A stretch of DNA of 64,000 nucleotides from a virus: IMG/VR virus record IMGVR_UViG_3300011116_000225, positions 1 to 64,000 of that record. One strand, 5' to 3'. Both the position numbers and the translations under genes were made by a program. The notes beneath the pieces were generated by a model that made no database searches, was not told where the DNA came from, and was given only the letters and a program-made list of their open reading frames with translations. Of the stretch, positions 7,839-16,976 are shown one piece after another. Every line of letters begins with the position of its first letter. The stretch's first letter is position 1.

Positions 7839-8295
7839 ATATAGCCCCGAAGAGATCGAGGTCAGGATCTGGGGTTTTGTTGTGGTGATGATCACCATCA
7901 TCTTGTTTGGCATTGTGATCGCCCTGCTATACAGCGTGACGTTTGTGACGCAACCCATCAAGTCAATGGCACCCATTGACCAGGCATACACCAAGATGCT
8001 CAATGACATTGTGTTGCTGATTGTTGGCGGTATCGGCGGCATTGTTGGCAAGCGTGCCGTGGGGGCCGTCAGTCAGGCCGTTACACCTACACCGCCACCT
8101 ACACCTGCCCCGGCTGCACCAGCGCCTTCTATGCCTGTTTCTGCGCCTCCCAGCGGTGCTTTGCCAGTCTGGATCAATCCACCTTTGGATGAGAGCTGGA
8201 CGCCACCGCCTCCACCGACCACGCCACCCGAGCACCTGGAACCAGATCACGTCCGCGAGGAGATCGCGGCAGCAAGACGTGAGGCCGGGCAGTGA
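7819..8295 (+). CDS. Probable holin, two membrane spans
   Basis: 158 residues from ATG 7819, 20 bases inside the preceding lipoprotein gene; a frame open to 7783 is unlikely to be used. Two hydrophobic segments, WGFVVVMITIILFGIVIALLY and MLNDIVLLIVGGIGGIVGKR, are joined by a short loop. The C-terminal 75 residues are rich in Pro and Ala and end with a charged helix. Followed at once by spanin genes and an endolysin, this is the best holin candidate in the cassette: it would open the inner membrane to release the endolysin. The long Pro-rich tail is unusual for a holin. Confidence 0.6.
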   Translation: MLSSQNKYSPEEIEVRIWGFVVVMITIILFGIVIALLYSVTFVTQPIKSMAPIDQAYTKMLNDIVLLIVGGIGGIVGKRAVGAVSQAVTPTPPPTPAPAAPAPSMPVSAPPSGALPVWINPPLDESWTPPPPPTTPPEHLEPDHVREEIAAARREAGQ

Positions 8296-8759
8296 ATCCA
8301 TACCTGATCATTGCGGCCATGATTGCTGTTGGCAGTGCATACGTTTATGGCCATCACAGTGGATATGCCGACCGTGACGCTGAGATGCAGGCTCATATTG
8401 CCAAGCTCAATGAAGAGTCACGCGCCAAAGAGCAAGAGATGGCAGCGTCTCTCAACAACCAAACAGAAACATTGCGAAAGGCCAAGAATGAGATCAACAA
8501 AAAACAGTCTGACATTAATGCTCTTGTTGATGCTGGCCGGTTGCGCCTCCCGATCCCAGCCGCCACAAGTTGCGTACAAACCACCCCAGATGCCAGCCCT
8601 CCCATCAGAGATCGGGGAGAAGAAAGACCCGACCCTTACCGAGAGGCTATTAAAGCTGTTGTCGCCATCGCCATTGAAGGAGATAGAAACACAGTCCAGC
8701 TCAATGCCTGCATCGACACCTACAACAAAGTGAGGGAGCAGATCAATGGTCAACGCTGA
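8292..8759 (+). CDS. Rz: Inner-membrane spanin (Rz-like)
   Basis: 155 residues from a GTG start at 8292, overlapping the previous stop. One N-terminal span or signal anchor (YLIIAAMIAVGSAYVYG) is followed by a long charged coiled coil (residues 30-85), as in i-spanins. With the embedded Rz1 lipoprotein it would link inner and outer membranes and fuse them in the last step of Gram-negative lysis. Sits directly before the endolysin gene. A single conserved Cys pair is seen in the C-terminal half. Confidence 0.85.
   Translation: MNPYLIIAAMIAVGSAYVYGHHSGYADRDAEMQAHIAKLNEESRAKEQEMAASLNNQTETLRKAKNEINKKQSDINALVDAGRLRLPIPAATSCVQTTPDASPPIRDRGEERPDPYREAIKAVVAIAIEGDRNTVQLNACIDTYNKVREQINGQR
8488..8733 (+). 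CDS. Rz1: Outer-membrane spanin (Rz1-like), embedded in Rz
   Basis: 81 residues in the +1 frame wholly inside Rz. The signal peptide MRSTKNSLTLMLLLMLAGC ends in a clear lipobox (LAGC), and the mature protein is Pro-rich (SQPPQVAYKPPQMPALPSE), both typical of Rz1 o-spanins. The nested layout matches the lambda pair. The frame is open further upstream but ATG 8488 starts the signal peptide. Unit B keeps the same length and lipobox. Confidence 0.85.
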   Translation: MRSTKNSLTLMLLLMLAGCASRSQPPQVAYKPPQMPALPSEIGEKKDPTLTERLLKLLSPSPLKEIETQSSSMPASTPTTK

Positions 8760-9342
8760 TCAACTCAAAAAGCTGCACATTGGCCCTGAGTGGGTTGATG
8801 CGCTCAATGAAACCTTTGGCCGGTTCAATATATCCACCAAGAGACAGCAGGCCGCATTCATTGGTCAGTGCGGCCATGAATGTGGGAACTTCAAGGTGCT
8901 GCAAGAGAACTTGAATTACCGCGCAGCCACTCTGATGAAGTTGTGGCCCAAGCGTTTCCCCACTCTTGACATTGCCAACCAGTACGCTGGAAACCCAAAG
9001 AAGATCGCCAACATGGTCTATGCCAACCGCATGGGTAATCGTGACGAGGCATCAGGGGATGGGCACCGTTTTTTTGGCAGAGGTTGCATCCAATTGACTG
9101 GATACAGCAATTATTTTCACGCTGGCCAAGCCTTGGGCGTTGACTTTGTCATGCAGCCCGAGCTGGTGGCCACGCCAAAGTACGCTGCCTTAACGGCAGG
9201 CTGGTTCTGGTCAACGCATGACTGCAACCGCCTGGCCGAGGCCGGGGATTGGGCAGCACTCACCAAGAAGATCAACGGTGGGACAATTGGCCTTGAAGAC
9301 CGCATCAAACACACCAATGAGGCTTTGGCAGTCCTGACATGA
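8746..9342 (+). CDS. Endolysin, glycoside hydrolase family 19
   Basis: 198 residues. GQCGHECGNFK at 40-50 carries the family 19 catalytic Glu (E45), and RGCIQLTGYSNY near 112-123 is the conserved substrate-cleft motif. GH19 phage enzymes cut the glycan strands of peptidoglycan. No signal peptide, so it needs the holin for export. A good SD (AGGGAG) lies 7 bases before ATG 8746, inside the end of Rz. Confidence 0.9.
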   Translation: MVNADQLKKLHIGPEWVDALNETFGRFNISTKRQQAAFIGQCGHECGNFKVLQENLNYRAATLMKLWPKRFPTLDIANQYAGNPKKIANMVYANRMGNRDEASGDGHRFFGRGCIQLTGYSNYFHAGQALGVDFVMQPELVATPKYAALTAGWFWSTHDCNRLAEAGDWAALTKKINGGTIGLEDRIKHTNEALAVLT

Positions 9343-9992
9343 CAAACCTGTATCAGCAGCTCGAAACCCCGGCACCGCCAGATCTGCCCTCACCGGGTCA
9401 GGTCTATGACGAGCGCCTGACTGCGCAAACCCATCGCGGCTTGCTGGTGTACTTTCGCAAGCTGACCAATATCTTGTCAACGGTCCTTGGGCCTCGAGGT
9501 GGCAAGTACTTGAACCTGCCTTATGGCGCGTTTCAAGATGGGACAGACCAGACGGCAGCCAATACGACAACTGCCTACGCCATCACATTTGACACGACAG
9601 ACTATTCAAATGGGATCACTTTGTCAAATTCATCACGTCTGAACGTGTCCCAGGGTGGTTTGTACAACGTGCAATTCAGCGTGCAATTCAAAAACACAAC
9701 AAATGACACGCAAGACGTTGAGGTCTGGTTTCGCAAGAATGGCACTGACATTGCAAAGTCCAACTCAAGGTTTGGTCTATCCCAAAGAAAAAGTGCTGGA
9801 GATCCATCTCACACTGTTGCAGCATTGAATTACTTTGTGGACCTGGCCGAGAACGATTACCTGCAACTCATGTGGCGGCCATCAGACGTTGGTGTGTCCA
9901 TTGAGCAGTACGCTGCCGGGACCAGTCCAACCAGGCCAGCGATTCCATCAGTGATTGCCACCGTGAGTTTTGTATCGAATCTTTCCGCATAA
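9339..9992 (+). CDS. Virion protein with jelly-roll-like C-terminal half
   Basis: 217 residues, start overlapping the endolysin stop (ATGA). The N-terminal part (RLTAQTHRGLLVYFRKLTNILSTVLG) looks helical and may attach to the particle. The rest (GGLYNVQFSVQFKN; DVEVWFRKNGTDI; DYLQLMWRPSD; SVIATVSFVS) has the strand pattern of C1q/TNF-like jelly rolls often found on phage tails and fibres. Assigned by strand pattern, not by an exact motif. Confidence 0.65.
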   Translation: MTNLYQQLETPAPPDLPSPGQVYDERLTAQTHRGLLVYFRKLTNILSTVLGPRGGKYLNLPYGAFQDGTDQTAANTTTAYAITFDTTDYSNGITLSNSSRLNVSQGGLYNVQFSVQFKNTTNDTQDVEVWFRKNGTDIAKSNSRFGLSQRKSAGDPSHTVAALNYFVDLAENDYLQLMWRPSDVGVSIEQYAAGTSPTRPAIPSVIATVSFVSNLSA

Positions 9993-9999
9993 TCCCATC

Positions 10000-11481
10000 A
10001 TGGCACTCACCGCACTCAGAATCCCCCCAGGCGTGTACCGCAACGGCACTGAATATCAGTCAGCCGGGCGGTGGTTTGACGCCAACCTGGTTCGATGGTT
10101 TGAGGGTACTTTGCGGCCCTGGGGTGGATGGCGCAAGAGATCGAGCAGCCAACTGACCGGGTCATGCCGGGGACTGATCACCTGGCGCGACAACTCAGGG
10201 GACCGCTGGATCGCTGCCGGTACGAATTCCAAGCTCTACGCCATGAATGAGGCTGGCACGCTCAAAGACATTACGCCAACAGGCTTGACTGCCGGTGTTG
10301 CTGATGCCGTCATCAAGACCGGGTATGGGTATTCCACTTATGGAAACTATGCCTATGGTGTAGCAAGGCCTGACACTGGCACCGTGACGCCAGCCACGAC
10401 CTGGAGTCTGGATACCTGGGGCGAGTACCTGGTCGCGTGCTCAGACGCTGATGGCAAGCTCTACGAGTGGCAATTGGGATTTTCAACTCCAACCCTGGCC
10501 GTTGCCATCACCAACGCGCCAACAGGCTGCAATGCCGTGATGACCACGGCAGAGCGCTTTGTATTTGCGCTGGGCGCTGGTGGCAATCCCCGTAAGGTTC
10601 AGTGGTGCGATCAGGAAAATAACACCGTATGGACCCCGGCAGCCACCAACCAGGCAGGGGATTTTGAGCTTGCAACTGTCGGTTCTCTCAAGGCAGGCAA
10701 GCGCGTGCGAGGTGTCAATCTGCTCTTTACAGATGTTGACGTTCACGTTGGCACCTACATTGGCCTGCCATACGTTTACTCATTTGAAAAAGCCGGGTCT
10801 GGCTGCGGGTTGATCTCCACACAGTCTGTGGCGGCCATTGACACAGCAGCGATCTGGATGAGCAAATCAGGTTTCTGGGTTTATGACGGGTATGTCAAGC
10901 CACTGGTTTCTGATGTTGGTGACTACATTTTCCAAAACATCAACTACAACCAGGCCAGCAAGATTTATTGCGTCCACAACTCAAAGTATGGCGAGATCAT
11001 CTGGTTTTACCCGTCAAGCCAGTCAAATGAAAATGACTCATATGTCACCTACAACTACCGCGAGAACCACTGGTCGATTGGCAGTCTGGCTCGCACCGCG
11101 GGAACTGACCGCGGCGTCTACTTGAATCCCTTGATGGTTTCATCTGACGGGTACATTTACGAGCACGAGGTTGGGTTTGCGTATGACTCTGTCGCGCCTT
11201 ACGCCGAGTCTGGCCCGGTGGAGATCGGAACTGGTGAGCAGGTGATGCGGGTGCGTCAAATCATCCCTGACGAGCAAACACTGGGCGAGGTTGTTGTGTC
11301 GTTCAAGACGCGAATGTATCCAACCTCAACTGAGACAACTTACGGACCCTATGCGGCAAGCCAGCCGACAGACGTGCGGTTTACTGGTCGCCAGGTCAAG
11401 GTCAGGTACACAGGGGCGGTGCTCGATGACTGGAGAGTCGGCATCAACCGTTTGGACGTGATCGCCGCTGGCAAGCGTTGA
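10000..11481 (+). CDS. Tail structural protein, P22 gp10-like candidate
   Basis: 493 residues from ATG 10000; a frame open to 9970 overlaps the previous gene and is not preferred. Opens with ALRIPPGVYRNGTEYQSAGRW, FDANLVRW and LRPWGGWRKR, a pattern shared by podovirus proteins that close the head or build the tail hub (packaged-DNA stabilisation type). The body is rich in aromatic strands (WSLDTWGEYLVACSDADGKLYEW; GEIIWFYPSS) suggesting a beta-propeller. Strongly conserved in unit B. Confidence 0.7.
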   Translation: MALTALRIPPGVYRNGTEYQSAGRWFDANLVRWFEGTLRPWGGWRKRSSSQLTGSCRGLITWRDNSGDRWIAAGTNSKLYAMNEAGTLKDITPTGLTAGVADAVIKTGYGYSTYGNYAYGVARPDTGTVTPATTWSLDTWGEYLVACSDADGKLYEWQLGFSTPTLAVAITNAPTGCNAVMTTAERFVFALGAGGNPRKVQWCDQENNTVWTPAATNQAGDFELATVGSLKAGKRVRGVNLLFTDVDVHVGTYIGLPYVYSFEKAGSGCGLISTQSVAAIDTAAIWMSKSGFWVYDGYVKPLVSDVGDYIFQNINYNQASKIYCVHNSKYGEIIWFYPSSQSNENDSYVTYNYRENHWSIGSLARTAGTDRGVYLNPLMVSSDGYIYEHEVGFAYDSVAPYAESGPVEIGTGEQVMRVRQIIPDEQTLGEVVVSFKTRMYPTSTETTYGPYAASQPTDVRFTGRQVKVRYTGAVLDDWRVGINRLDVIAAGKR

Positions 11482-11497
11482 GGCTTAAAATTTGACC

Positions 11498-11899
11498 ATG
11501 AAAGACATTAGGCAAATCCTCACCGAAGACCTGGCGAAGAACTATGGCGGCTTTGCCATGACGGTTGATGCCTATTTTGATGGTTTGATGAATGCGCCCA
11601 AGACGGGGAACTTTGTTGTGCGTCAGGGTGACACTCTGATCTTGACAAAGAAGATTGAGAAAAACGGCATCGAGTTTCATTGCATCAATGGTGAGCGCGC
11701 AAAAGACCTTGTTGCCAATGTGCAAAAGTACCTTGATGACTTGAAGGAGCATGGGTATGACTATGCCGTCACGTTCTACGACAACCCCCGAATCAATGAC
11801 TTGATTGCACAACTCACTTACCCATCAGAGATCAAGAAGATTGATGATGGATTGTTCAGAACATACGAAGCCACAATGAGGTTCAAATGGGCGCATTAA
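11498..11899 (+). CDS. Conserved small phage protein before ejection genes
   Basis: 133 residues from ATG 11498 (an in-frame TTG lies 6 bases upstream). Mixed alpha/beta, e.g. DTLILTKKIEKNGIEFHCING and YDYAVTFYDNPR. No membrane span or catalytic motif that I recognise. A position between the tail protein and ejection proteins is like that of T7 gp13, but I see no sequence match. Unit B is nearly identical except near residues 105-125. Confidence 0.65.
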   Translation: MKDIRQILTEDLAKNYGGFAMTVDAYFDGLMNAPKTGNFVVRQGDTLILTKKIEKNGIEFHCINGERAKDLVANVQKYLDDLKEHGYDYAVTFYDNPRINDLIAQLTYPSEIKKIDDGLFRTYEATMRFKWAH

Positions 11900-13263
11900 A
11901 TAAATTAGGACAGGCCGCATCCAACTTTGTTGCTGCCCCTGCGGCAAGTATTAGTACTGGTTTCGCAGAGTTGGCAAAGCCAGCAGAGGCAGCCTTAAAA
12001 TTTTCCACAGAAAAGCCGCTAGAGGCTTTGGCTCTGGGGACTGGAGCATACTTTGCAGCTCCATATATTATGGGAGCATTGGGTGGCGCTGGAGCAGGCG
12101 CTGCTGGTGCAGGCGCTGCCGATCTGGCTGCGTATGACGCTATGGCTGGTTTGACTGCTGGTGGCGCAGGCGCTGGCGCTGCTGGCGCTGGCGCTGCTGG
12201 CGCTGGTCTTGCTGGCGGTGCCGCTGCTGGTGCTGGCAGTGCTGCCGGTGGCAGTTTTCTCAGTAATATCACGCCAACCCAGGCAATCATAGGCGCAGGT
12301 CTGGCCGCAAAGGCATTGGGTGGCAGCAGCACGCCGTCATCTTCAACAAGCTCAACGTCCATTGACCCTGACATTAAGGCCGCATATTTGCAGCAGTTAA
12401 CTGACGCCAGAACCGCAGCGGCGGGTCTTGGAACCCGGCAATTTGAGGGTTTTACACCTGGCTATGCAACGGCAGAGCAGCAGCTCACGGCCACCGGCAT
12501 TGGCGGCGCTGGTCAACAGACCACCAACCGGGCTGCCGAGCTGGCACTGGCAGAGGCTGGCTACACACCCCAGCAGATCCAGGCCATGACGGGTGCCCAG
12601 TACATGGGTGCATATCAAAACCCTTACGAGACACAAGTTGTGCAGGGTACGCTGGCAGATATTGAGCGTCAGCGCCAGATTGCCCAGCAGGCCCAGCAGG
12701 TCAAAGCAATTGGGGCTAAAGCATTTGGCGGTTCGCGTCAGGCAGTGGCTGAGTCACTTGCAAACGAGGACTACACGCGCCAGGTAGCAAACATTGCTGC
12801 CCAGTTGCGTGCCCAAGGATTCACCACGGCTGCCGGGCTTGGCCAGACTGATGCTGCCAGGGCCATGGAGGCGGCCAGGGCCAACATTGCCAACCAGATT
12901 GCTGGTGCAGGCATACGCCAGACTGCCGTGGGCCAGTTGGGTGCTTTGGGTGCCCAACAGCAAAACCTTGGCATGACGGGTGCGCAGGCCGTGATGACTG
13001 CCGAGCAGCAGCGCCAGCAGTTGGCCCAGGCGCGGCTTGACGCTGCACGCAACCTGGCTGCCGAGCGCCTTGGCCTGACTGGCAGTGCTTTGGGACAGAA
13101 CGTGCCAAACCTTGGCGGCACGACAACCACGCCGATTTACCGCAATCAGATGGCAAGTGGTCTTGGCGGTGCTCTTGGTGGCGCTCAGTTGGGCAGCATC
13201 TTGGGTGGCAAGGAATACGCTGGTTATGGTGCCATCTTGGGCGGTTTGCTGGGCTTGGGTTAA
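11887..13263 (+). CDS. Ejection (internal virion) protein 1, Ala/Gly rich
   Basis: 458 residues. The N-terminal 130 residues are very rich in Ala and Gly (GAGAGAAGAGAA-type runs) and the rest is Gln/Ala-rich helix (TPQQIQAMTGAQY; ANQIAGAGIRQTAVGQLGALGAQQQN). The C-terminus ends in a Gly/Leu hydrophobic segment (GAILGGLLGLG) that could insert into a membrane. These are traits of podovirus proteins stored in the head and ejected to form the DNA channel. It starts 13 bases inside the previous gene. Confidence 0.7.
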   Translation: MGALNKLGQAASNFVAAPAASISTGFAELAKPAEAALKFSTEKPLEALALGTGAYFAAPYIMGALGGAGAGAAGAGAADLAAYDAMAGLTAGGAGAGAAGAGAAGAGLAGGAAAGAGSAAGGSFLSNITPTQAIIGAGLAAKALGGSSTPSSSTSSTSIDPDIKAAYLQQLTDARTAAAGLGTRQFEGFTPGYATAEQQLTATGIGGAGQQTTNRAAELALAEAGYTPQQIQAMTGAQYMGAYQNPYETQVVQGTLADIERQRQIAQQAQQVKAIGAKAFGGSRQAVAESLANEDYTRQVANIAAQLRAQGFTTAAGLGQTDAARAMEAARANIANQIAGAGIRQTAVGQLGALGAQQQNLGMTGAQAVMTAEQQRQQLAQARLDAARNLAAERLGLTGSALGQNVPNLGGTTTTPIYRNQMASGLGGALGGAQLGSILGGKEYAGYGAILGGLLGLG

Positions 13264-13275
13264 GGGAAAAACATC

Positions 13276-14913
13276 ATGGCAGATTTCAATCTTGGCTTGC
13301 TGGGCGACATTTTTGGCGGCGGCACGTCTGCCCTGAGTGAGTACCTGACGCCTCAACAACAAGAGTCAATGCAGCGCCAAGCGCTGCTGTCCACGGCTGC
13401 GGCCCTGCTCCAAGCAGGTGGCCCATCAACAACCCCCATATCCCTTGGCCAAGCGCTTGGTGCAGGCTTGCAGGCTGGGACTGGCGCATATGGCAAGGCT
13501 CAAGAGGGTGCGATTCAGCAGCTGCTGACACGGCAGAAGTTGGATGAGTACAAGCGCCAGATGACCATGCAAGAAAACATTGCAAAGATTCTTGGTGGCG
13601 GTGGTGCTGCTGCACCGATGCCTGCGCGTGGTGCGCCCATCACGCCCGAGCAGGCCATTGCGATGCCTGGGCTGCCTGCTGGGCCTACGATGCAACGCGC
13701 TGAGATGATCAGGCAACCTGCACCGGCAGCAGCTCCAGTGCCTCAAAACGTCATCAAGGCCAACCAATACCGCCAATTGGCAGACTTGATGGCCGCATCA
13801 GGCAAGGGCGAGGATGCCAAGCGTTACCAAGAAATGGCCGAAAAGTTGGCCCCGACCTTTGAAGAGACTCAAGGCGACATTTACTTCAACGCTCAAGGCG
13901 AGGCAATACAGCGCACCAAGACTGGTGGCTTTAAGGTTGTGCCGTCAGAGTTTGCCCCGATGGACAAGCCAACCGGCACTCCCATGATGATGACTGATGC
14001 TCAAGGCAAACCTGTCCAGGTGCAGCGTTATGAGTCTGGAAAATTACAGGCCATCACTGACTTTGGACCTCCGCGAGAAATTGTGCTTGAGAAGTTGGGT
14101 GACCGAGTCATCGCGGTTGACAAAAACAAAGTCACGGCAGGCCAGCAATTCAATGTCGGCCTTGCGCCTCAAGTGGTTGGCGGTGCTGAGACGGGTTACT
14201 ACGTAGTCGGTGGCGCTGGCCGAGGTGCTGGTCTGGCCGCGCCCATGCCTGCGCCTGCTGGTGCGCCTGGTGCTGTTGTGCCTCCACCTGTTGCTGGAGG
14301 CGCACCTCGAGCACCTGCGGCACCGGCTGCTGGCGCTGCTGCACCTACTGGTCCCCAGCCCATCATTCCTGGAACTGGCAAGGCATTTGGCAACGAGAAA
14401 GATCTGCGCTCTGAATTTACTGCACAGGCAAAACCTTTTGTTGAACTGGCGCAGGCATATCAAAAGATTGAGACTGCCGCAAAGAACAACACAAGTGCTG
14501 GTGACATTGCACTGATTTATGGGTTTATGAAGGTTTTGGATCCCGGCTCAGTTGTGCGTGAGGGTGAATTTGCAACTGCTGCCAATGCCGGCGGCGTTGC
14601 TGATACCGTCAGGAATATGTACAACCGTGCATTAAATGGTCAGCGCATTGGTGAAAACATCAGGAATGATTTTCTGGGTCAGGCTCGCAACATCATTGAG
14701 TCGCAGCGTGTGCTGTCAGATGACATGGTTGCACGTTATACAAGCGTGGCGCAAAACTATAAACTCGACCCCAATCAAGTTGTTTTTGACCCGTTCAAGC
14801 GCATGAAGACGCCTGCTCAGATTGCTGGTGCTGCCGCTGCTGAAAAAACCACTGCGCCTGCACAGTCGGGCAATTTCTACGACAGATTTAACCTTGTTCC
14901 GAGGGCCAAATAA
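13276..14913 (+). CDS. Ejection (internal virion) protein 2
   Basis: 545 residues. N-terminal helical segment with hydrophobic face (NLGLLGDIFGGGTSALSEYLTPQQQE), long Ala/Gln coil, a central Pro/Ala/Gly linker (residues about 310-360), and a charged C-terminal domain (about 375-510). The stop overlaps the next start (TAATG). Unit B keeps the ends but differs in the region around residues 195-270, where unit B has different residues and a few more of them. Confidence 0.7.
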   Translation: MADFNLGLLGDIFGGGTSALSEYLTPQQQESMQRQALLSTAAALLQAGGPSTTPISLGQALGAGLQAGTGAYGKAQEGAIQQLLTRQKLDEYKRQMTMQENIAKILGGGGAAAPMPARGAPITPEQAIAMPGLPAGPTMQRAEMIRQPAPAAAPVPQNVIKANQYRQLADLMAASGKGEDAKRYQEMAEKLAPTFEETQGDIYFNAQGEAIQRTKTGGFKVVPSEFAPMDKPTGTPMMMTDAQGKPVQVQRYESGKLQAITDFGPPREIVLEKLGDRVIAVDKNKVTAGQQFNVGLAPQVVGGAETGYYVVGGAGRGAGLAAPMPAPAGAPGAVVPPPVAGGAPRAPAAPAAGAAAPTGPQPIIPGTGKAFGNEKDLRSEFTAQAKPFVELAQAYQKIETAAKNNTSAGDIALIYGFMKVLDPGSVVREGEFATAANAGGVADTVRNMYNRALNGQRIGENIRNDFLGQARNIIESQRVLSDDMVARYTSVAQNYKLDPNQVVFDPFKRMKTPAQIAGAAAAEKTTAPAQSGNFYDRFNLVPRAK

Positions 14914-16970
14914 TGGCTACATCTAACATTGAGCGCGTGCAAGAGAACGTGCGCAGAATGCAGGCCCAGAATGCAACTGAGGCCGATGTTGTTGGATACC
15001 TAAAAACTGAGGGTTACACCCCAACACGGTTTGAGTCAGCAGTCGCCAGCGCCAAAAAGGTTGGCGGCCCACCCATTGATGCAGGCTTTGGCCGGTCCTT
15101 ACTTCAAGGCTTGACGTTCAACACTGCTGACGAGATTGAGGCCGCAATGCGTGCCTTAATGTCCAAAGGCATGAGCGCTTTTGATGCCCAGCAGACCTTG
15201 AGTGGTTTGGTGACTGGTCAGGCACCGCAGTCGCAATACGAGAAAGAACTGGCCAGAGTCCGCGCTGGAATCAAGCAGTACGAGGAACAGTACCCTGGCC
15301 GCGCCTTCACGGGTGAGCTTGTCGGCGGTTTGCTGCCTACGGCTGCGGCCTTGATTGCAGCTCCATTCACTGGAGGTGCCACGGCACCCGCTGCCGCTAC
15401 CGGAGCAGCTCGCACGGCTGCTGCTTTGCCGACCCTTGGCTCAATGACTCTCAGAGGTCTGGGCTATGGCGCTGCATCAGGTGCGGCTGCCGGGGCTGGC
15501 GGTGCCACTGGCGGCCCTGAGAGCAGGGTCATGGGTGGACTTGTTGGCGCTGGGTTTGGTGGTGTTCTTGGTGCTGCTGCACCGACAGTGACCAGTGCCA
15601 TTGGTAGTGGTGTAGGTAAATTTACACAGGCCGTTGGCATGACGCAACCTGTTGACGCTGCCACCAAGGCGCGTGAACTGATCGCCAAAAAGTTGGCCCA
15701 AGAGGGTCTTTCACCAGATGAGTTGGCGGCACGCCAGGCTGCCGTGGTGCGTACCCTGGGGGCCAGAGATGAGACGCTGGCTGACATTGGTGGTGAGGCC
15801 ATGCGCCGCCTGGCACGCGGGTCAATGGCAATCCCACAAGGCGCACAGACAGAGGTGCGTCAGATGCTGACCGAGCGTGCAGCAGGCGCTGGGCCGCGCA
15901 TTACTCAAGACATTACTGACTTGACGGCCATTGGTGCGCGTGACATTGGTGAGGTGGCAGATGAGATCATTCAGCGCAGATCTTTGTTGGCCTCTCCACT
16001 GTATAAGCAAGCATATGATGCCGGTCAGATCAATTCATTTGCCATTGACAATTTGCTGAAAAAGTCGAAAGACATTCAGTACGCCATTAGTGAGGCTCGC
16101 AGACTGCCTGAGTATGCAGATCTGCCAGACAACTCAATGCTGATGTTGGATAAGGCTTACAAGTATGTTGGTGGTCTTGCAAACAATGCCAAGTTATCTG
16201 GCAAAACATCACAGGCTGATGATTTAAATAATTTGCGTATATCTTTGCGCAATGCCATCACAGATCAAGTGCCTGTTTACGGCAAAGCTCTGGATACGTT
16301 CTCCAGCGAATCCCTACTCAAAGACGCGCTTGAGCTGGGTTCAAAGAACTTCTTGAAGAAGACCCCGGCAGAGATCAACCGTGAGATCAAGAAATTCCCA
16401 GGGGATGCCGAGCAGCAGATGTATCGCCTTGGCGCGGTTCAGTCTTTGCGTGACGAGATTTATGGGATGCGCGAGACGGCCAACATCGCTGACAAATTCC
16501 TCAACTCGCGTGAGATGCGTGACCGTATGCGCACTGTTTTCAACTCGCAAGGCGAGTACGAGGCATTCATCAAGAACTTGGAGCGTGAGCGCCAGATGGC
16601 CGTGACCAGGGGGAAAATTGAGGGGAATTCAGTTACCACTCCATTGGCTCAAGATGTTGCCGAAATAACTGCTCAGTCACCATCAGAGATGCTGCAAGCC
16701 GGTGCCCAGATGGTTGGTGGCAATATCACTGGTGGTGCTATGAACTTGATGCGCCAACTTGGACCACGTCTGCAAGGCATGAATGAGAATGTGGCAGAGC
16801 AAGTGGCTCGCAGCGTGCTTGACCCGAGGTTCATGCAACAGCAAGAATTCTTGTTGGGCTTGACCCCACTCATGGATCAACTGCGTCAGCGTGCGCTGCA
16901 ACAGCAAACCCGTGCTGCTGGGACCTCCACCAGCGCAGGCCAATTGGTTCCCGGCTTACTGGCAGACTAA
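14913..16970 (+). CDS. Ejection (internal virion) protein 3, large
   Basis: 685 residues. An N-terminal domain (IERVQENVRRMQAQNATEAD, VVGYLKTEGYTPTRF) resembles small helical domains of phage ejection proteins. A hydrophobic Gly/Ala block (about 130-235) follows, then a long charged helical region with DEIEAAMRALMSKGMSAFD earlier and EINREIKKFPGDAEQQ later. The layout suggests a membrane-crossing part and a soluble coiled part, as for the large ejection proteins of T7- and P22-like phages. No transglycosylase motif seen. Confidence 0.7.
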   Translation: MATSNIERVQENVRRMQAQNATEADVVGYLKTEGYTPTRFESAVASAKKVGGPPIDAGFGRSLLQGLTFNTADEIEAAMRALMSKGMSAFDAQQTLSGLVTGQAPQSQYEKELARVRAGIKQYEEQYPGRAFTGELVGGLLPTAAALIAAPFTGGATAPAAATGAARTAAALPTLGSMTLRGLGYGAASGAAAGAGGATGGPESRVMGGLVGAGFGGVLGAAAPTVTSAIGSGVGKFTQAVGMTQPVDAATKARELIAKKLAQEGLSPDELAARQAAVVRTLGARDETLADIGGEAMRRLARGSMAIPQGAQTEVRQMLTERAAGAGPRITQDITDLTAIGARDIGEVADEIIQRRSLLASPLYKQAYDAGQINSFAIDNLLKKSKDIQYAISEARRLPEYADLPDNSMLMLDKAYKYVGGLANNAKLSGKTSQADDLNNLRISLRNAITDQVPVYGKALDTFSSESLLKDALELGSKNFLKKTPAEINREIKKFPGDAEQQMYRLGAVQSLRDEIYGMRETANIADKFLNSREMRDRMRTVFNSQGEYEAFIKNLERERQMAVTRGKIEGNSVTTPLAQDVAEITAQSPSEMLQAGAQMVGGNITGGAMNLMRQLGPRLQGMNENVAEQVARSVLDPRFMQQQEFLLGLTPLMDQLRQRALQQQTRAAGTSTSAGQLVPGLLAD

Positions 16971-16976
16971 GGTGCA

